NCBI RefSeq assembly: GCF_025370935.1 | Contig: NC_133491.1 | Span: forward strand, 16,351,744 to 16,415,743 | From: Choristoneura fumiferana | Lineage: Eukaryota; Arthropoda; Insecta; Lepidoptera; Tortricidae | DNA length: 64,000 nt | Direction: 5' to 3' | Part shown: piece after piece, positions 31,900 through 42,766 of the stretch | How the letters are laid out: each line of letters starts with the position of its first letter | Numbering within the stretch: position 1 is the first letter of the stretch | The notes under the pieces: generated by a model | The model's database searches: none | What the model saw: the letters and a program-made list of their open reading frames with translations, nothing else | What the model was told of the DNA's origin: nothing | Translations under genes and position numbers: made by a program

Positions 31900-32614
31900 A
31901 ACTAAGCTAATTCTTTGTCCGAGGAAGAAAGAAATTTGTAATATTTGGTTCTGTTTTAAGTTTTAGCTGCTATATAATTTTTCAAATAGTAGTAGGTAAT
32001 GTAGATGAGAATGTAGGTAGAGAAAAAACAACAGCATTGCAAAATTTCGAATTGCGATAATTGAAATTTGCCTTGACATACTGTAAATATCCTCTTTAGG
32101 AAAACTTACACAACCCAAGAATGCGCTAATTCGTGTCCACTTTTAGTTATACAAGGAAAAGTGAATTATCGGCCATTTTGGCTTCAGAAACAGTTGATTC
32201 ACTCGTAGGCGTTATAATGCATTTCATGTAAAATTAAATAATTAAGTCGGAATTTTGATCGGGGTTTCTCCATTAAGTCAGTGTTGAGGTTAAATGGTTA
32301 TAAAACAAATAATTGTTTTACTAATAATGATTGCGTAAGATTGTTATTTTTTCATACAAAAATACACAGTTTTAAATTAATTTCTTCGTCATCATTTCGG
32401 TCTAGAGCTACACACAACAACAGTAATTTTAGACGATAGATGATAAGTTGTTGTATGCTTTTACTAACAAAATGGATGTATTTGGCTGAGTAAATCAATA
32501 AATTGTTATATGTGTCCCATTGGGAAATATCACGGGGAGTCCTCAGATGTATTTGCATTGTTGCCTAAAGCCAGGTTTTACTGCCGTACTTCGTGTAATT
32601 GTCAATCATTGCAT
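31900..32614. other. Background, no gene seen (copy A)
   Basis: Nearly identical to 44110-44835 apart from indels. No frame is conserved between the two copies. Confidence 0.45.
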
Positions 32615-32617
32615 CAT

Positions 32618-32915
32618 TATGATTGGTTATTTGGAGTATTTTGTATTTTTTATTTCGACTCCAAATTTGTTACTATTACGGTCATCCTGTAAAACCATGT
32701 CGAATATACAAACTGAGACATGGATGCACAGTAAAACCAGAAAAAGAGACCAGCGGTGGGAATCGAACCCAGGTCCTCAGCATTCCGTGCTGCGTGCCAC
32801 TGGACAGAGGTACAGACACGAATTTCTCCTACGCACCCATATCTCAGGTTGCTTATTTCTACTACGCTACTTTCTGCTTGGTGCGTCCATGTCTCAGTTT
32901 GTATTATCGAAATCT
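32618..32915 (-). repeat. Arm plus tRNA-like unit with D-arm deleted (copy A)
   Basis: ATGATTGGTTATTTGGAGTA is the left arm of the 14579 element; then a minus-strand tRNA-like unit in which the D-arm-like part is missing (CCGTGCTGCGTGCCACTGGA). The mirrored GTCCATGTCTCAGTTTGTAT at about 32886 forms an outer stem. Also in copy B at 44836-45130. Confidence 0.65.
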
Positions 32916-33065
32916 CACACCTTGATTTGGCAGTCTAGCACCGTCCGCTTTAAGAGGACCTTTTTTCCACTCACGAATAAAATATGAAACCTGCTTCCTG
33001 GAAGAGCATTCCCGGAGCAATATTTAGGAATCTTTAAAAAACTCCTTTAGTCTCTCAAAGAGCCT

Positions 33066-33189
33066 GCAGGGCTATTACGAAACTCGAAAATCGCATCGTA
33101 CCGTCCCTCTCGCTCTCGTATTAAATAGTATAAGTGTCAGAGGGACCGCACGACAGGAACTTCGAGTTTCGAGTTTTTAGTAGCTCTGC
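33066..33189. mobile_element. Palindromic MITE, GGGCTATTACG variant (copy A)
   Basis: GCAGGGCTATTACGAAACTC against GAGTTTTTAGTAGCTCTGC. Arms carry more mismatches than other family members. Also in copy B at 45303-45427. Confidence 0.7.
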
Positions 33190-33410
33190 TGTGTACCCCT
33201 CGTGTTACGGATGTCAATGGCAACTGTGATTGCTCTTATGTGACCCTACATACTCCTTTGCTTCTTACTTACTGCTGACGTTGACGTGCGATCTACGACG
33301 ACAGTATGCATAACAAGCACATGCATTTCATGAGTAAGACGTTATCGTCAAAACGACTAAAAGATAGTTATGAACCATTTTATCTATGTACAAAAAAGCA
33401 GAGTTGAAAA

Positions 33411-33622
33411 TACGTTAATTTGCAATGCAATGGCAAAACCAATCAACGATTGCCATTGTTCCAATCGCATGGCTTGAAATTGAAAAAGCAGGACAACTTC
33501 GTGACACGATACAAATAGCAGACAAAGTAAACGAGATAACTGATTTAGCCAAGGTGAATACGGCTATTCGTATTGTCATTAAGACATTATTGTCCCTGGT
33601 GGAACTAAGTAGCCAAGAGTAA
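33411..33622 (+). other. Open frame of unknown status (copy A)
   Basis: Reads PIAWLEIEKAGQLRDTIQ and ADKVNEITDLAKVNTAIRI, which looks protein-like, but copy B differs by a 2-base indel just before PIAWLE and a 1-base indel after IVIKT, so the two copies do not share one frame. I recognise no family. Either it is a decayed element or sequence errors hide a frame. Confidence 0.2.
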
Positions 33623-33889
33623 AAAGAGAATGGAATCCGGCAAATAAACTGCGAAACTGACAAGGCTGACGGATTTACTGATATTAATTTTAATATTCCG
33701 AAAAAAGTGTCTTGCGGTGGATTTACGGGCGGCTTAGTCATCTTTTGCTTCTGAGTTTGGAAATAAGTAAGAACTCATCCGTGGGATTTGTACCTTTTGT
33801 ATATTTTATTATTATCTCTTAAATATACGGTTATTGATCATCTTCTTCTTCCGGTTCGTGGTCGTTTCACGAGAACTTTCCTCCTCCTT

Positions 33890-34055
33890 GGTTATCTCTT
33901 CTGGGGTAGGCGCAGCGTTGGCAGCCTCCCTTAGACGGACCGAGGAATTCAGAGAGTTCAGGACTACGCAACGGTGGGTGCAGAAAGCAAGTTGCATTGT
34001 GGCGTTCTAAAGGGGGTTCTAGCTATAGTGGAACATTGACTGGCTGTTGATAATG
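33890..34055 (+). mobile_element. RTE-type LINE C-terminal fragment (copy A)
   Basis: GGTAGGCGCAGCGTTGGCAG begins a GRRSVG motif, then a frameshifted RPPKRWTEEFREF equivalent, CATTGTGGCGTTCTAAAGG and a GATAATGATGATT end. The copy B version (46155) retains the frame WGRRSVGRPPKRWTEEFRE. Confidence 0.75.
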
Positions 34056-34462
34056 ATGATTTCTAATATGAAACTCCTAAACATATTAACATTTACATAC
34101 ATGCAATAAAAATCTTTATCTTCAACGATAATACTATAATACCAAAAGAAGATCAAATTTCTCAGTCAGTTTGTGAATTAGAGTACGTATATCCAAAACC
34201 ACAAACTGTCTCAAACAAGTTTTTTTACTCCCCATCCGGTTTACGACCTTGGTCGACGAAAAAGTTGACGCCATTTCTTATCGGACCATATGCGGCTTAA
34301 AATCCAAGTTCAATTTTATAATTAGGATTGATTTCATCTGACAGTAACATCTCTTTTGTTGCTTTAAGTTGATTCAAAACGGGTGTTACTACATTTATTA
34401 TACAGTGTGTTACCGGCAGCCAAAAAATTAAGAGAGGTTAAAGTAACGTATTTCTGTAACTT

Positions 34463-34592
34463 AACCATGACATTAAGGTGGTTTCATCATCATCATCATC
34501 CCAGCCTATATACGTCCCACTGCTGGGCACAGGCCTCCTCTCAGAACAAGAGGGCTTGGGCCATAGTGACAACCATGACATTAAGGTGGTTT
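34463..34592 (-). mobile_element. 5'-truncated SINE between 22-bp duplications (copy A)
   Basis: A 22-base word (AACCATGACATTAAGG then TGGTTT) occurs identically at 34463-34484 and 34571-34592. Between them is CATCATCATCATCATCCCAG ... GGGCTTGGGCCATAGTGAC, the SINE 3' end in minus orientation. Confidence 0.85.
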
Positions 34593-34638
34593 AATAAACT
34601 AAAATTCTGACTTTGTTAACTTTCTAACAGGATTATAA

Positions 34639-34744
34639 TTGCCAGCAATGTACAGCAAAGTAAATTCGCAAGTAAGTGTTAAAGACAGCCGACAGATACT
34701 TTGATTATTACTAGTCAATTTACTTTGCTTTACATTGCTGGCAA
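34639..34744. mobile_element. Small foldback element (copy A)
   Basis: TTGCCAGCAATGTACAGCAA and the inverse (TTGCTTTACATTGCTGGCAA) at the ends, with AGTAAATT(C/G)GCAAGTAA against TTACTAGTCAATTTACT inside. Copy B at about 46863-46966 lost eight bases of the right arm. Confidence 0.65.
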
Positions 34745-35016
34745 AATATGAACTTGTGCATTGTACATTAGTTAGATAAACACGTTGATTAATTTGAATT
34801 TTCAAGTCCCCGAGTTTTAACGGATGTCTGAACAATATCTGTTAAAACTGGTGATCACCTGATTTATGACTCGTCTCTCTATCATCATCGTATATCAGTT
34901 TGTAGGACGTCCGCTGTTGGACATATGCCTACCTACTAGATCTTCCAGTTGCTCGGTTGGAAGCGAGTTGCATGTGTTTGTTGAAAACAATTTCAATATC
35001 GAACAAAAAAGCACTA

Positions 35017-35285
35017 CTTACTATTCTATTTTGAGACTGTAAGCAGATGTTATGTCTCTGGTCTAAGTTGTTCCTTGTTGTCTAAATTTCGTTGTTCTTA
35101 CTAAAGCAGCTGAAATTGATTTGCATGAAGACATATTTACTACCTATTAACTTACTATTTCGTATATTTGAGACTGAAGAGATGTTATGTATCTGGTCTA
35201 GTTGTTCCTTTGTTGCCTAAATTTCGTTGTTCTTACTAAAGCAGTAGAATCACTCTTCCGCGTGAAGACTATTAACTACCTATTA
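35017..35285. repeat. Tandem pair, about 134-bp unit (copy A)
   Basis: CTTACTATT starts units at 35017 and 35151; each has TTGAGACTG, GATGTTATGT and TTCGTTGTTCTTACTAAAGC. Copy B has the pair at 47227 and 47362. Confidence 0.75.
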
Positions 35286-35925
35286 ATAAATATAAAAAAC
35301 AACGTTAATTAATACAATGTTACACAGGTACCCTCAAACCATTTAGGTATAGTCTTCAGAATCGTGTTAACGTCTTTTCAATGAAAATTTGTCACTTTCA
35401 CCAAGTTAAAGTCATATTTTACATCCAGCGTACAATTAAATGTCAATTTCGTATTCTCGTATCATTTGAGATATATTTTTTAACTTTTGATAACTGCCCT
35501 GTTACTTACGTCGAAGCAGGAGGGAGTGTCTCTTGCAATTTTGCCTTCATCAGATTTGATATAGATGCTTTTCCTGTAAATAATTGCCAGACGTATAGTT
35601 ATTAATGTTATTATGATTTTATTCCTTAATGGATCAGTTTCAGAACAGTAGGTCAGCAGTGAGCACTGTTATTATTTTGAGATGTTTAATCGTTTCCTGT
35701 TTTAATTGTATGGAGATTTGTTACTATCTCTCTGGATGCTGTTTCTTTTCAACCAATGATAAAGCCGAACAAATGGTGAAAATTTGATGCGGCTGTATTT
35801 CAAAGTTTTGCAAGTTTCTATATTCTAATCATAGGCTGGATATATTAATATCGTTTTATCTCTATTCCTTTCCGACACATTTTACTTTTGAGATATGAAA
35901 ACGTCTAGATTAGGCATGTTTACAT

Positions 35926-36025
35926 NNNNNNNNNNNNNNNNNNNNNNNNNNNNNNNNNNNNNNNNNNNNNNNNNNNNNNNNNNNNNNNNNNNNNNNNNNN
36001 NNNNNNNNNNNNNNNNNNNNNNNNN
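35926..36025. other. Assembly gap, 100 N
   Basis: Exactly 100 N, a conventional placeholder for a scaffold gap of unknown size. It lies exactly at the end of copy A. Confidence 0.98.
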
Positions 36026-36311
36026 TTAATCCCATTATGCCGACCATGCCGTCAGATACCGATTTCGACATCTTATAGTAGTTAAAATAATGTTTTACAC
36101 TACCTTTATATTTATTTCCATTAATTTATCTTCTTATTTTTTATTTATTCTTCTTTATTTTCTCGCAGCGCCATGTGATGGTCTCAATATCTTGTTATTT
36201 AGGAGGAGCGACAAGTAAAACATGTATTTGTATCGACCATCTTTATTGTCATAGATAATCACACACATGACAGATTAAAACTAAAACTAGTTGGGTTCTA
36301 CCAACATACAA
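36026..36311. other. Sequence between the gap and copy B
   Basis: 286 bases starting TTAATCCCATTATGCCGACC with no match to the sequence left of copy A. No gene or repeat recognised. It is the start of the right-hand contig. Confidence 0.5.
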
Positions 36312-36874
36312 CACTAAGTGTGCCAAATCAGTGTAATTGTTCTGTATTCCAGGAAATAAACGATTCTTATTCTGATTCTTGTAGTTAAGTAATAGTAAGT
36401 AATTGTCGAAATCTGAAAACAAAACAACGAGCACGGTTGAGCTGATGAAAAAAATAACAATTGTCTCTGTCTCCAATATAATACTTATCTAGGAATACTT
36501 TCACTACTTATTTTCCAGCGCTCTACAATTACATATGCTACAACCGCCTTGTGTTGTTTTACGTAAAACTAATTTTGTATTGTCAATTAATTTTGCTTGT
36601 ACGATGTCATTCGAAAAGTCCAATAAACGGTCAATAGATGGCGTTACTGCTGCACAATAAAATCATTTAAAATATTCTTATAAAAAAACTTTTATCAGAC
36701 CTTTAATACGCCAAGCATTAAAACAATGATAGGTTTTTAAATGAACACAGTGAATTGATTCAACTACAAGTAAATGAGGGCTATCGCGTATGACTTCACC
36801 ACTAGAGGCGCTAGTGTAGCGTGAGGTCTCCGAAATGTCAAATCTCATAGTTTTGGGTGAGCTACGCGGGTTTA

Positions 36875-38845
36875 ATTAATTAATTTAATTAGTTTACTTT
36901 GACATTTAGAGACTATATACATCTCTGAATTATTAGATAGGAATTTATTATTAACATAGGGACTTTATACATCCCCTTGCTGTATATTAATTTTATTATT
37001 AACTCAGGACTTTATACATCCCCTTGTTATGTTTTAAGGCTGTATTATTGTTAAGCTTATGGATTTATAAACTTTTATTTTTAGTTTTAAATTCTAGTCA
37101 CAGGCCCGCGACGTCGAAGTTCCCAAAGACGATCCCATAGAGCTTATGGGAACGGAAGCAATACCATGCCCTCGGTACCGCTCTGCTTACAGAGCATGAC
37201 ATGAGTGCGTGTGAGCTAACTTTGGGGGCGGCAGACGTGAACTTGCCTTCGAAATCCAAAAGCTTAAGGTCAATGTGGCCAAGACCGGCATACTTCATTT
37301 TTTTTTTACCTCGAGTGATCTAGCTGCGTTAATTATTCACCTGCGTTAACAATTGTACTTGCATACGATGAAGAATTTCATAAATAATAGTTAAGCTATA
37401 GAGACAGATCATTTTATTCACAAATCAAGCAAAAAAATAGTATTTTCTAAAATTCGGCGAGTAGACGACTTCCCGTTTGTAGTTTAAGTAAGTCCGTCTA
37501 GTAATGATATCGGCCATACTATGGGGCTTATGTGTAAGTATTCGAATCCTTAAAAAAAATGAAACAAGACAATGAAAAGTGTACTTTAAACGTGTTAACA
37601 TAAGTTTAGATTCGGAATAAACACAATTTTTCTTTTTCAAAGGCAAGTCCGGCATATATTACGTAAATGGGTGGTAAACCTTTTTTGGCAAAAAAAATAA
37701 TAAGTACTTACTTATTTATAAGGTTTCCCAAATAAAGATCAATTGAAATTTTAAAATGTATTTTAATAGTTTAATTTTTTAATTTACTGAGATCAAAGAG
37801 GGTCACCTAGCACTGATAGTGCAAGCTGCTTAGTTTTGGGGCTATATATTGATTATTTATTTATTTGATAGGTATTTTTAATTATATTTTCGGTGACATA
37901 GTGCCACAGCATAGTGCTGAGGGTGAGGACACATTTCCGTACTAGTTTCAAGATCAAAATGCCTTATGAAATCGTAATAATATTGAAATCGTAAAAACAG
38001 TTGGTAACTTCTGATTCAAGGGAAGTCCGGCATATGACGGACTTGCCTTGTACATAGTAGACGGACTTTCCAACTTAACGAAATTTTATTGTGATAAATG
38101 ATGGTACGTATAATTACAAAAGTAAACCAATTTCTGATAATTAAACACAGAATAAAGATAGCTGGTTCTTATATTAATTCTGTAGTTACTTTCTGGTGCA
38201 AAATCTTGTCACGAACTATTTTTAACAATTTTGTTAGCAGAGACCGTCGCACTATCATTTCGAGTTCCATACATGCAATTACTTGTTTAGGCGGATTGCT
38301 CTGAAGTTCGTTGTCACAGCGCCATCTGTTTTAGAGTGAGGGAACAAGCGCGACAAACTGCTTTATATACTGGACGCTAAAGCAGGAACCGCTTTCAAAT
38401 TCAAAAGTTATAACGTGTTGACGGACTTGCCTTATAGACGGTCTTGCCCACATTGACCTTAATGGTACTTGACCTGAAATGTATATTTAGAACTAAATTA
38501 TTGTTATTATTATTTTAAAATTATGACGTGGAAGCATTCTACACTTCCACTGAACGTAGATAGTTTAGATATAGTTAGTGTTTAGTATTGTAACTAAGGG
38601 ACCCCATACATCCCTGTATTTCTTTTATTATATTTTTTGTATTTTTTTTTCTTTAATTGTATAATATAGTTTTTAAGTATTTTATTGTAATTAATTTTAT
38701 AAAAAAATGACTTTCTGCCAAGTTTCTTGCGGCGCATTCTTCGTACAATGATGGTCTCCGAAAGCGCTGGTAGTTTAAAAAAATACGTGTAAAAGTGCCC
38801 ATTGCCGCCTATTTACTGAATAAATCATTTGAATTTGAATTTGAT
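36875..38845 (+). mobile_element. Non-LTR retroposon 3' region, 5'-truncated (copy B only)
   Basis: 36875-37263 plus 38463-38845 form one retroposon end, interrupted by a TTAA element. It includes two GGACTTTATACATCCCCTTG words, ACTTTGGGGGCGGCAGACGT, ACTTCCACTGAACGTAGATA and the GAATTTGAATTTGATTT tail. TTTA stands at both junctions with the MITE (36871-36874, 38846-38849). No RT motif is present. Homologous to 18665-19160. Confidence 0.75.
37268..38458. mobile_element. TTAA-flanked TIR element, 1.19 kb, non-autonomous
   Basis: Left end GGTCAATGTGGCCAAGACCG, right end inverse CGGTCTTGCCCACATTGACC, both bordered by TTAA (37264-37267, 38459-38462). The related retroposon at 19055 has one TTAA and no insert. 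TTAA duplication is the hallmark of piggyBac-type transposition (family knowledge), although piggyBac ends usually begin CCC/CCY, which these do not. AAGTCCG(T/G)C-type words recur through it. The longest frame is under 80 codons; no transposase. Confidence 0.85.
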
Positions 38846-39707
38846 TTTATTTATAATTAGAATAATTTTGTGAATATTTTGCAATATCTGAAATTAATTA
38901 TGGCAAATATGCGTTCCGGGGCAATAATGTCTGTGTTTTGAGACAGTCCTTCCCTTTTTTCCGAACAAAACGGGGACTATGCAACACTGTGGCATGCTCG
39001 ATATTTTTATGGTACGGTTTTAAGGTGTATTAAATATTATTTTAATCTAAACTTTGTTTTCCCGCCCGTAATAACAGACTTTGAAAGCCATACTTAAAAA
39101 CCTCACGCAACAGTGCGCCATCTAGTGAGAAAAAAAACGATAGCCCTCATTACAACCCTCATAAAAATAAGTTCGTCAAAAGATCACTAGATGGCGCTGT
39201 TTTCAAACTCAAAACGCTTGTGGGGATTTCCCTTTTTGAATTATTAATTTTAATAATGTCATTCATTATTTTAACATACTTAATAGTCATGTAATTCTTT
39301 GTCAAATAATAGTTTTTTTATGGATAAACTAGTGGTTTAGTTTAGAGACAGAATTTATTTGGAGTAGAGATGAGATAGCAAGATGAATGCAAGCGCGCGA
39401 TGCAACAATGTGCGTTCGGATACTAGTTACCATGCCACTTTGAAAATAGCTTTAACTAAAAACACTGTAACTTTTTAATTTAAAAAAGGAGCTTGCCCGT
39501 TCCACAGATCGCTGCGTGAATGCAAAAGTGGAATAAATCAAAATATTAAAATAACTAGTAATGGACTCTTACAGTCAATAACCAATTATTTTAATATTTT
39601 GACTTATGCCACTTTTTCATTCACCCAGCGGGTGAACACAGAGCTGGTTCTTTCCTCGGTCTACATATTGGCATCGCCACACATCGAGGAAACGCAGCCA
39701 ACCTTCT

Positions 39708-39812
39708 GGGCTACTACGAAACTCGAAACTCGAAGTTCGTGTCGTGCGCTCCCTCTGACACTTATACGATTAAATACGAGAGAGCGAGGGACGGTACGAT
39801 ACGAACTTCGAG
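39708..39812. mobile_element. Palindromic MITE, right arm deleted (copy B)
   Basis: GGGCTACTACGAAACTCGAA intact, but after ACGAACTTCGAGC the right arm is missing (about 26 bases) relative to copy A at 26688. Confidence 0.75.
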
Positions 39813-40261
39813 CATCTTATTAGCCCTATAGTAATCCGTGGTCCGTCCGTTGTTTTGGACGTCTACAAGCGGCCCAACAACGACGGACATTAAAGTGATC
39901 TATTTTTACCAACGCAAGTACGGAGCCCTAGAACCTGGGCTAAAACAAATTATATCTCTAAAACTACTAATGTTCATGAATGGCTGTTAGCGTTATTATT
40001 CCGATGTGTTAAACAATAACGCCTCTGATCACCTTAATAAAACGATTTTTTTTCTTTATGCACTGAAGCATAAATAGTTGATTGTACATTAAGAGCATAA
40101 TGTCAAGCGGAAAATGGGTTCAATGCTCGAGTCACTGCTTTTCACTTAGATTGCGCGAGGAGAGGAAACAGCAACAGTGGAAACATTGTTCACTTACCAA
40201 GTACCTTTTATTTTTCATGAATTGCTAATACAATTTATAAATATTTAGTTTCATTGATTTA

Positions 40262-40440
40262 TTTTTATTTTGAACATGAAACTACCGTGAGACTCACTCA
40301 TATTAAATATATTGACCCGGATAACTCACGTCTTAAATCGTGTTTAGCTCGACATGTTTCGGGCTAATCCGTAGCCCTTCGTCTCGAACTCGATTTAAGA
40401 CGTGAGTTATCCGGGTCAAAATATTTTATTTTTATTCGTT
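40262..40440. mobile_element. Palindromic repeat, only in copy B
   Basis: TTTTGAACATGAAACTACCG and CGGGCTAATCCGTAGCCC are of the 10570 family. 40312-40340 (TTGACCCGGATAACTCACGT...) is exactly complemented at 40391-40419, 29 of 29. Copy A (about 27510) lacks it. Confidence 0.7.
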
Positions 40441-40769
40441 TCATAAATTTTTAATTTTATACAAATTAAAAATTATTAAAAAATACATAGTTTTTTTTTG
40501 TTTGTGGCTGTTAAGACCAGATTTCCTTGGTCTTGGACGAAGATTTTACTTTATGCACTAGAGCATAAAAAGTATTTTTATGTCGCTTAGATCCAGCATA
40601 AACACGAACTTTACGAGCATGAGAAGTGAAAAAGTAATTATATGCGTACTACATTATGCAACTGGTATTTCTATGTAGTTTAGGGGACACAATTTCCGAA
40701 TACTTTCCATTGAATCTTTAGTACAAACCTACTCGTAGTTACTTTATAATGAACTGTAACATGCTTATG

Positions 40770-40777
40770 TATAAAAA
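40770..40777 (+). promoter_or_regulatory. TATA-like box ahead of the CpG-rich segment (copy B)
   Basis: TATAAAAA, counterpart of 27833. The A-tract after it is seven bases shorter than in copy A, which changes the spacing to the GC-rich segment. Confidence 0.35.
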
Positions 40778-40792
40778 AAATCGATGTTAAAA

Positions 40793-40970
40793 CATTTGGA
40801 GCCCTCGCTGCGCCCGCGCCGCTTGTATCCGAACGCAGGCGGCAGCGCGAAACCATTCGGAACGCCGCTCGCGCAGTCAGCCGCGGCCGTCCACGTCGGC
40901 CGCTCGTGCCTGTGCCAGTGTGAGTGACTCTGTGTCTGTGAAGTGCTAACATACACACGGAACATTTAGC
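40793..40970 (+). other. Candidate untranslated first exon (copy B)
   Basis: Matches 27861-28039 with a few substitutions (for example GAGCCCTCG for GAGCACTCG and GTGCCTGTGCC for GTGCTTGTGCC). Donor GTAAGT at 40971. Conservation of this segment exceeds that of its flanks, but with so few differences this is only suggestive. Confidence 0.45.
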
Positions 40971-40971
40971 G

Positions 40972-42222
40972 TAAGTACAACTATTAATTGAGGAATCAAG
41001 CCAAAATGTGTCTAATGTTAGATTAGAACGTGTCAATTGATTTACTCGTCTTAGAATTCTAGGATTATAGGTACGTTCTACATCTACGATAACCGGTAGC
41101 GTAAAAACGCTAGAATTTTTTTCTAATTCGAATGTATTAGCTATACTAGAGACGTGCTTGTGTTCTTATGTATTTTTCTGCGTTCACTATTCTAGTCTAC
41201 GTTGTGATTTAACGGCATTTTTAACTCAATTGTCATGTTGGATTGCGTGACTATAGTGCTCGATGCAAATACTTTCTCCCCCTTACCTCTTATATCTATG
41301 CCGACATGGTTTGTTCGTTTGTTCGTACGTTCGTGGATCACTCAGGGTTGTTGTCTTTAGTTTTTAATGTGTTTGAACACATTTTTTGCCGTTTCTTGAG
41401 ACGACGCGTGTACCTACAACCTTTAGAGCAGTGATTCCTAACCTATTTATAATTATGCCTAATCTATTTATTTTATGCACCCTTCCAGTGATGCCAACTT
41501 TATTTTAACGAATCCACAAACTGTGGTATCGTAAACCACCAGAAACCACTAAATTTGGCGATCCCTAAAACCACCAGAAAACAACTAATAGGTAGGTACT
41601 TAAATAGGTACCAGACAGGATAGATATCAGTACCCAAATCCTACCTAAATCTTTTTTGACAATGAAAAAACAATTGTTGTTAAGTATTCCTATTATATTA
41701 TTTAAATTTCGTGAAAGAATAAAAAAAGACTTAAAATATGAATACAGTCATCTTCGGAAGCAATCGGCTTCCCTAGTTCTGACTGTTGCCTAGTGCCTAC
41801 ACATAAAAAAAATCTCTTACTTATATCGTAAATATTCATGTTACATATCTCCTGCAAAATGTGAAAATCGTGCTAGTGGTTCAATTTCGTGCCTTGCCAC
41901 TGAAGAAACCAAAATCACTAAAAATTCCACTAGCCTAGCCACTAGCACGTCTGTCCTAAACCGGGCAGGTTTTTTTTCTTTTTCCTATGCTTTTGCCCTC
42001 GACATGCCTGGCCCTTATCATCTAATTCTCATACATACCAGTTCTCACAATTATCCTTCTCGCACTTTTATTCTACATACCTACTATTTCTTTATTTCAT
42101 CCTTCATTTCATTTCGTTCTTTTAACGGTGGGACTCCCGTCTATACTACATCTATCTCTTTTTCCAACATGCATTATACGGGAAGTTAGTAACAGCAAGA
42201 CGGTCTTTATTATTTATTCTTT
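40972..42222. other. Putative intron sequence, no exon seen (copy B)
   Basis: Collinear with 28041-29274. The short frames (for example 41243-41434) are not kept open in copy A. Confidence 0.4.
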
Positions 42223-42445
42223 ACTAGCTTTTACCCGCGGCTCCGCCCGCGTGGTATTCGTGTACCGCGCGCTGTTCCCTCGGGAACTGTGTATTTTTCC
42301 GGGATAAAAAGTAGCCTATGTCACTCTCGGGCCCATAAACGATCTCTATACCAAAAATCACGTCGATCCGTCGCTCCGTTACGGCGTGAAAGACGGACAA
42401 ACACACAAACATACAAACACACTTTCGCATTTATAATATTACTAA
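42223..42445 (+). repeat. Interspersed repeat, ACCCGCGGCTCCGCCCGCG type (copy B)
   Basis: Counterpart of 29275-29490, with GCTCCGCCCGCGTGGTATTC where copy A has CCTCG. An extra CAAACATA near 42407 separates the copies. Confidence 0.65.
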
Positions 42446-42625
42446 GTATAGTAAGTTTGGAGTATGGATTATTTAGTCTTTATTATTTACCGGGCATGTT
42501 ACAGGTTACAGACCAATTCACTGTTACATAAATATCTAATTACAGCGAAGCCGATACTGGCTTGTAGAAATTCTATCCTCGGTGATGCAAACTCATGCAA
42601 TGAGCTATATAGTTTTACTAGCCTG

Positions 42626-42763
42626 TACCCTTAGTGTAAGTTTTCGGTTATAAAATACGTCTCGATCGCGTTCGCGTTAAAATCTCAATTTGTATGGAAA
42701 CACGAACAGCGCAAACGTTCCGCTAGAGGAGCTTTTTATAATCAAAAACTTACACTAAGGGCA
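42626..42763. mobile_element. Hairpin MITE, TACCCTTAGTGTAAG family, only in copy B
   Basis: Left TACCCTTAGTGTAAGTTTTC, right AAAAACTTACACTAAGGGCA are inverted; CTG stands on both sides (42623-42625, 42764-42766), while copy A has a single CTG at 29907. 138 bp. Internal part shares GTCTCGATCGCGTTCGCGTT with 22961-23140. Confidence 0.85.
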
Positions 42764-42766
42764 CTG

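Larger units (their letters stand above)
25269..35925. other. Duplicated block, copy A
   Basis: From AAGTGTGCCAAATCAGTGTA onwards the sequence matches 36312-48141 in the same order and orientation. It ends at TTAGGCATGTTTACAT, the last bases before the N gap, whereas copy B continues past the matching point into unique sequence. Small differences and several element insertions separate the copies. I infer one haplotype of a locus whose other haplotype is copy B; a real tandem duplication is possible but needs the breakpoint to fall in the gap. Confidence 0.85.
36776..39148. mobile_element. MITE with GAGGGCTATCG termini, split by a LINE insertion (copy B)
   Basis: Left part 36776-36874 and right part 38846-39148 together equal the MITE of copy A. 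Ends are flanked by AT as elsewhere. The right part has its own small deletion near 38946. Confidence 0.8.

Noticed and set aside
32520..32987. 155-codon frame also seen in copy B
   Set aside because: It covers the arm and tRNA-like repeat on the opposite strand; the frames differ between copies after short indels.
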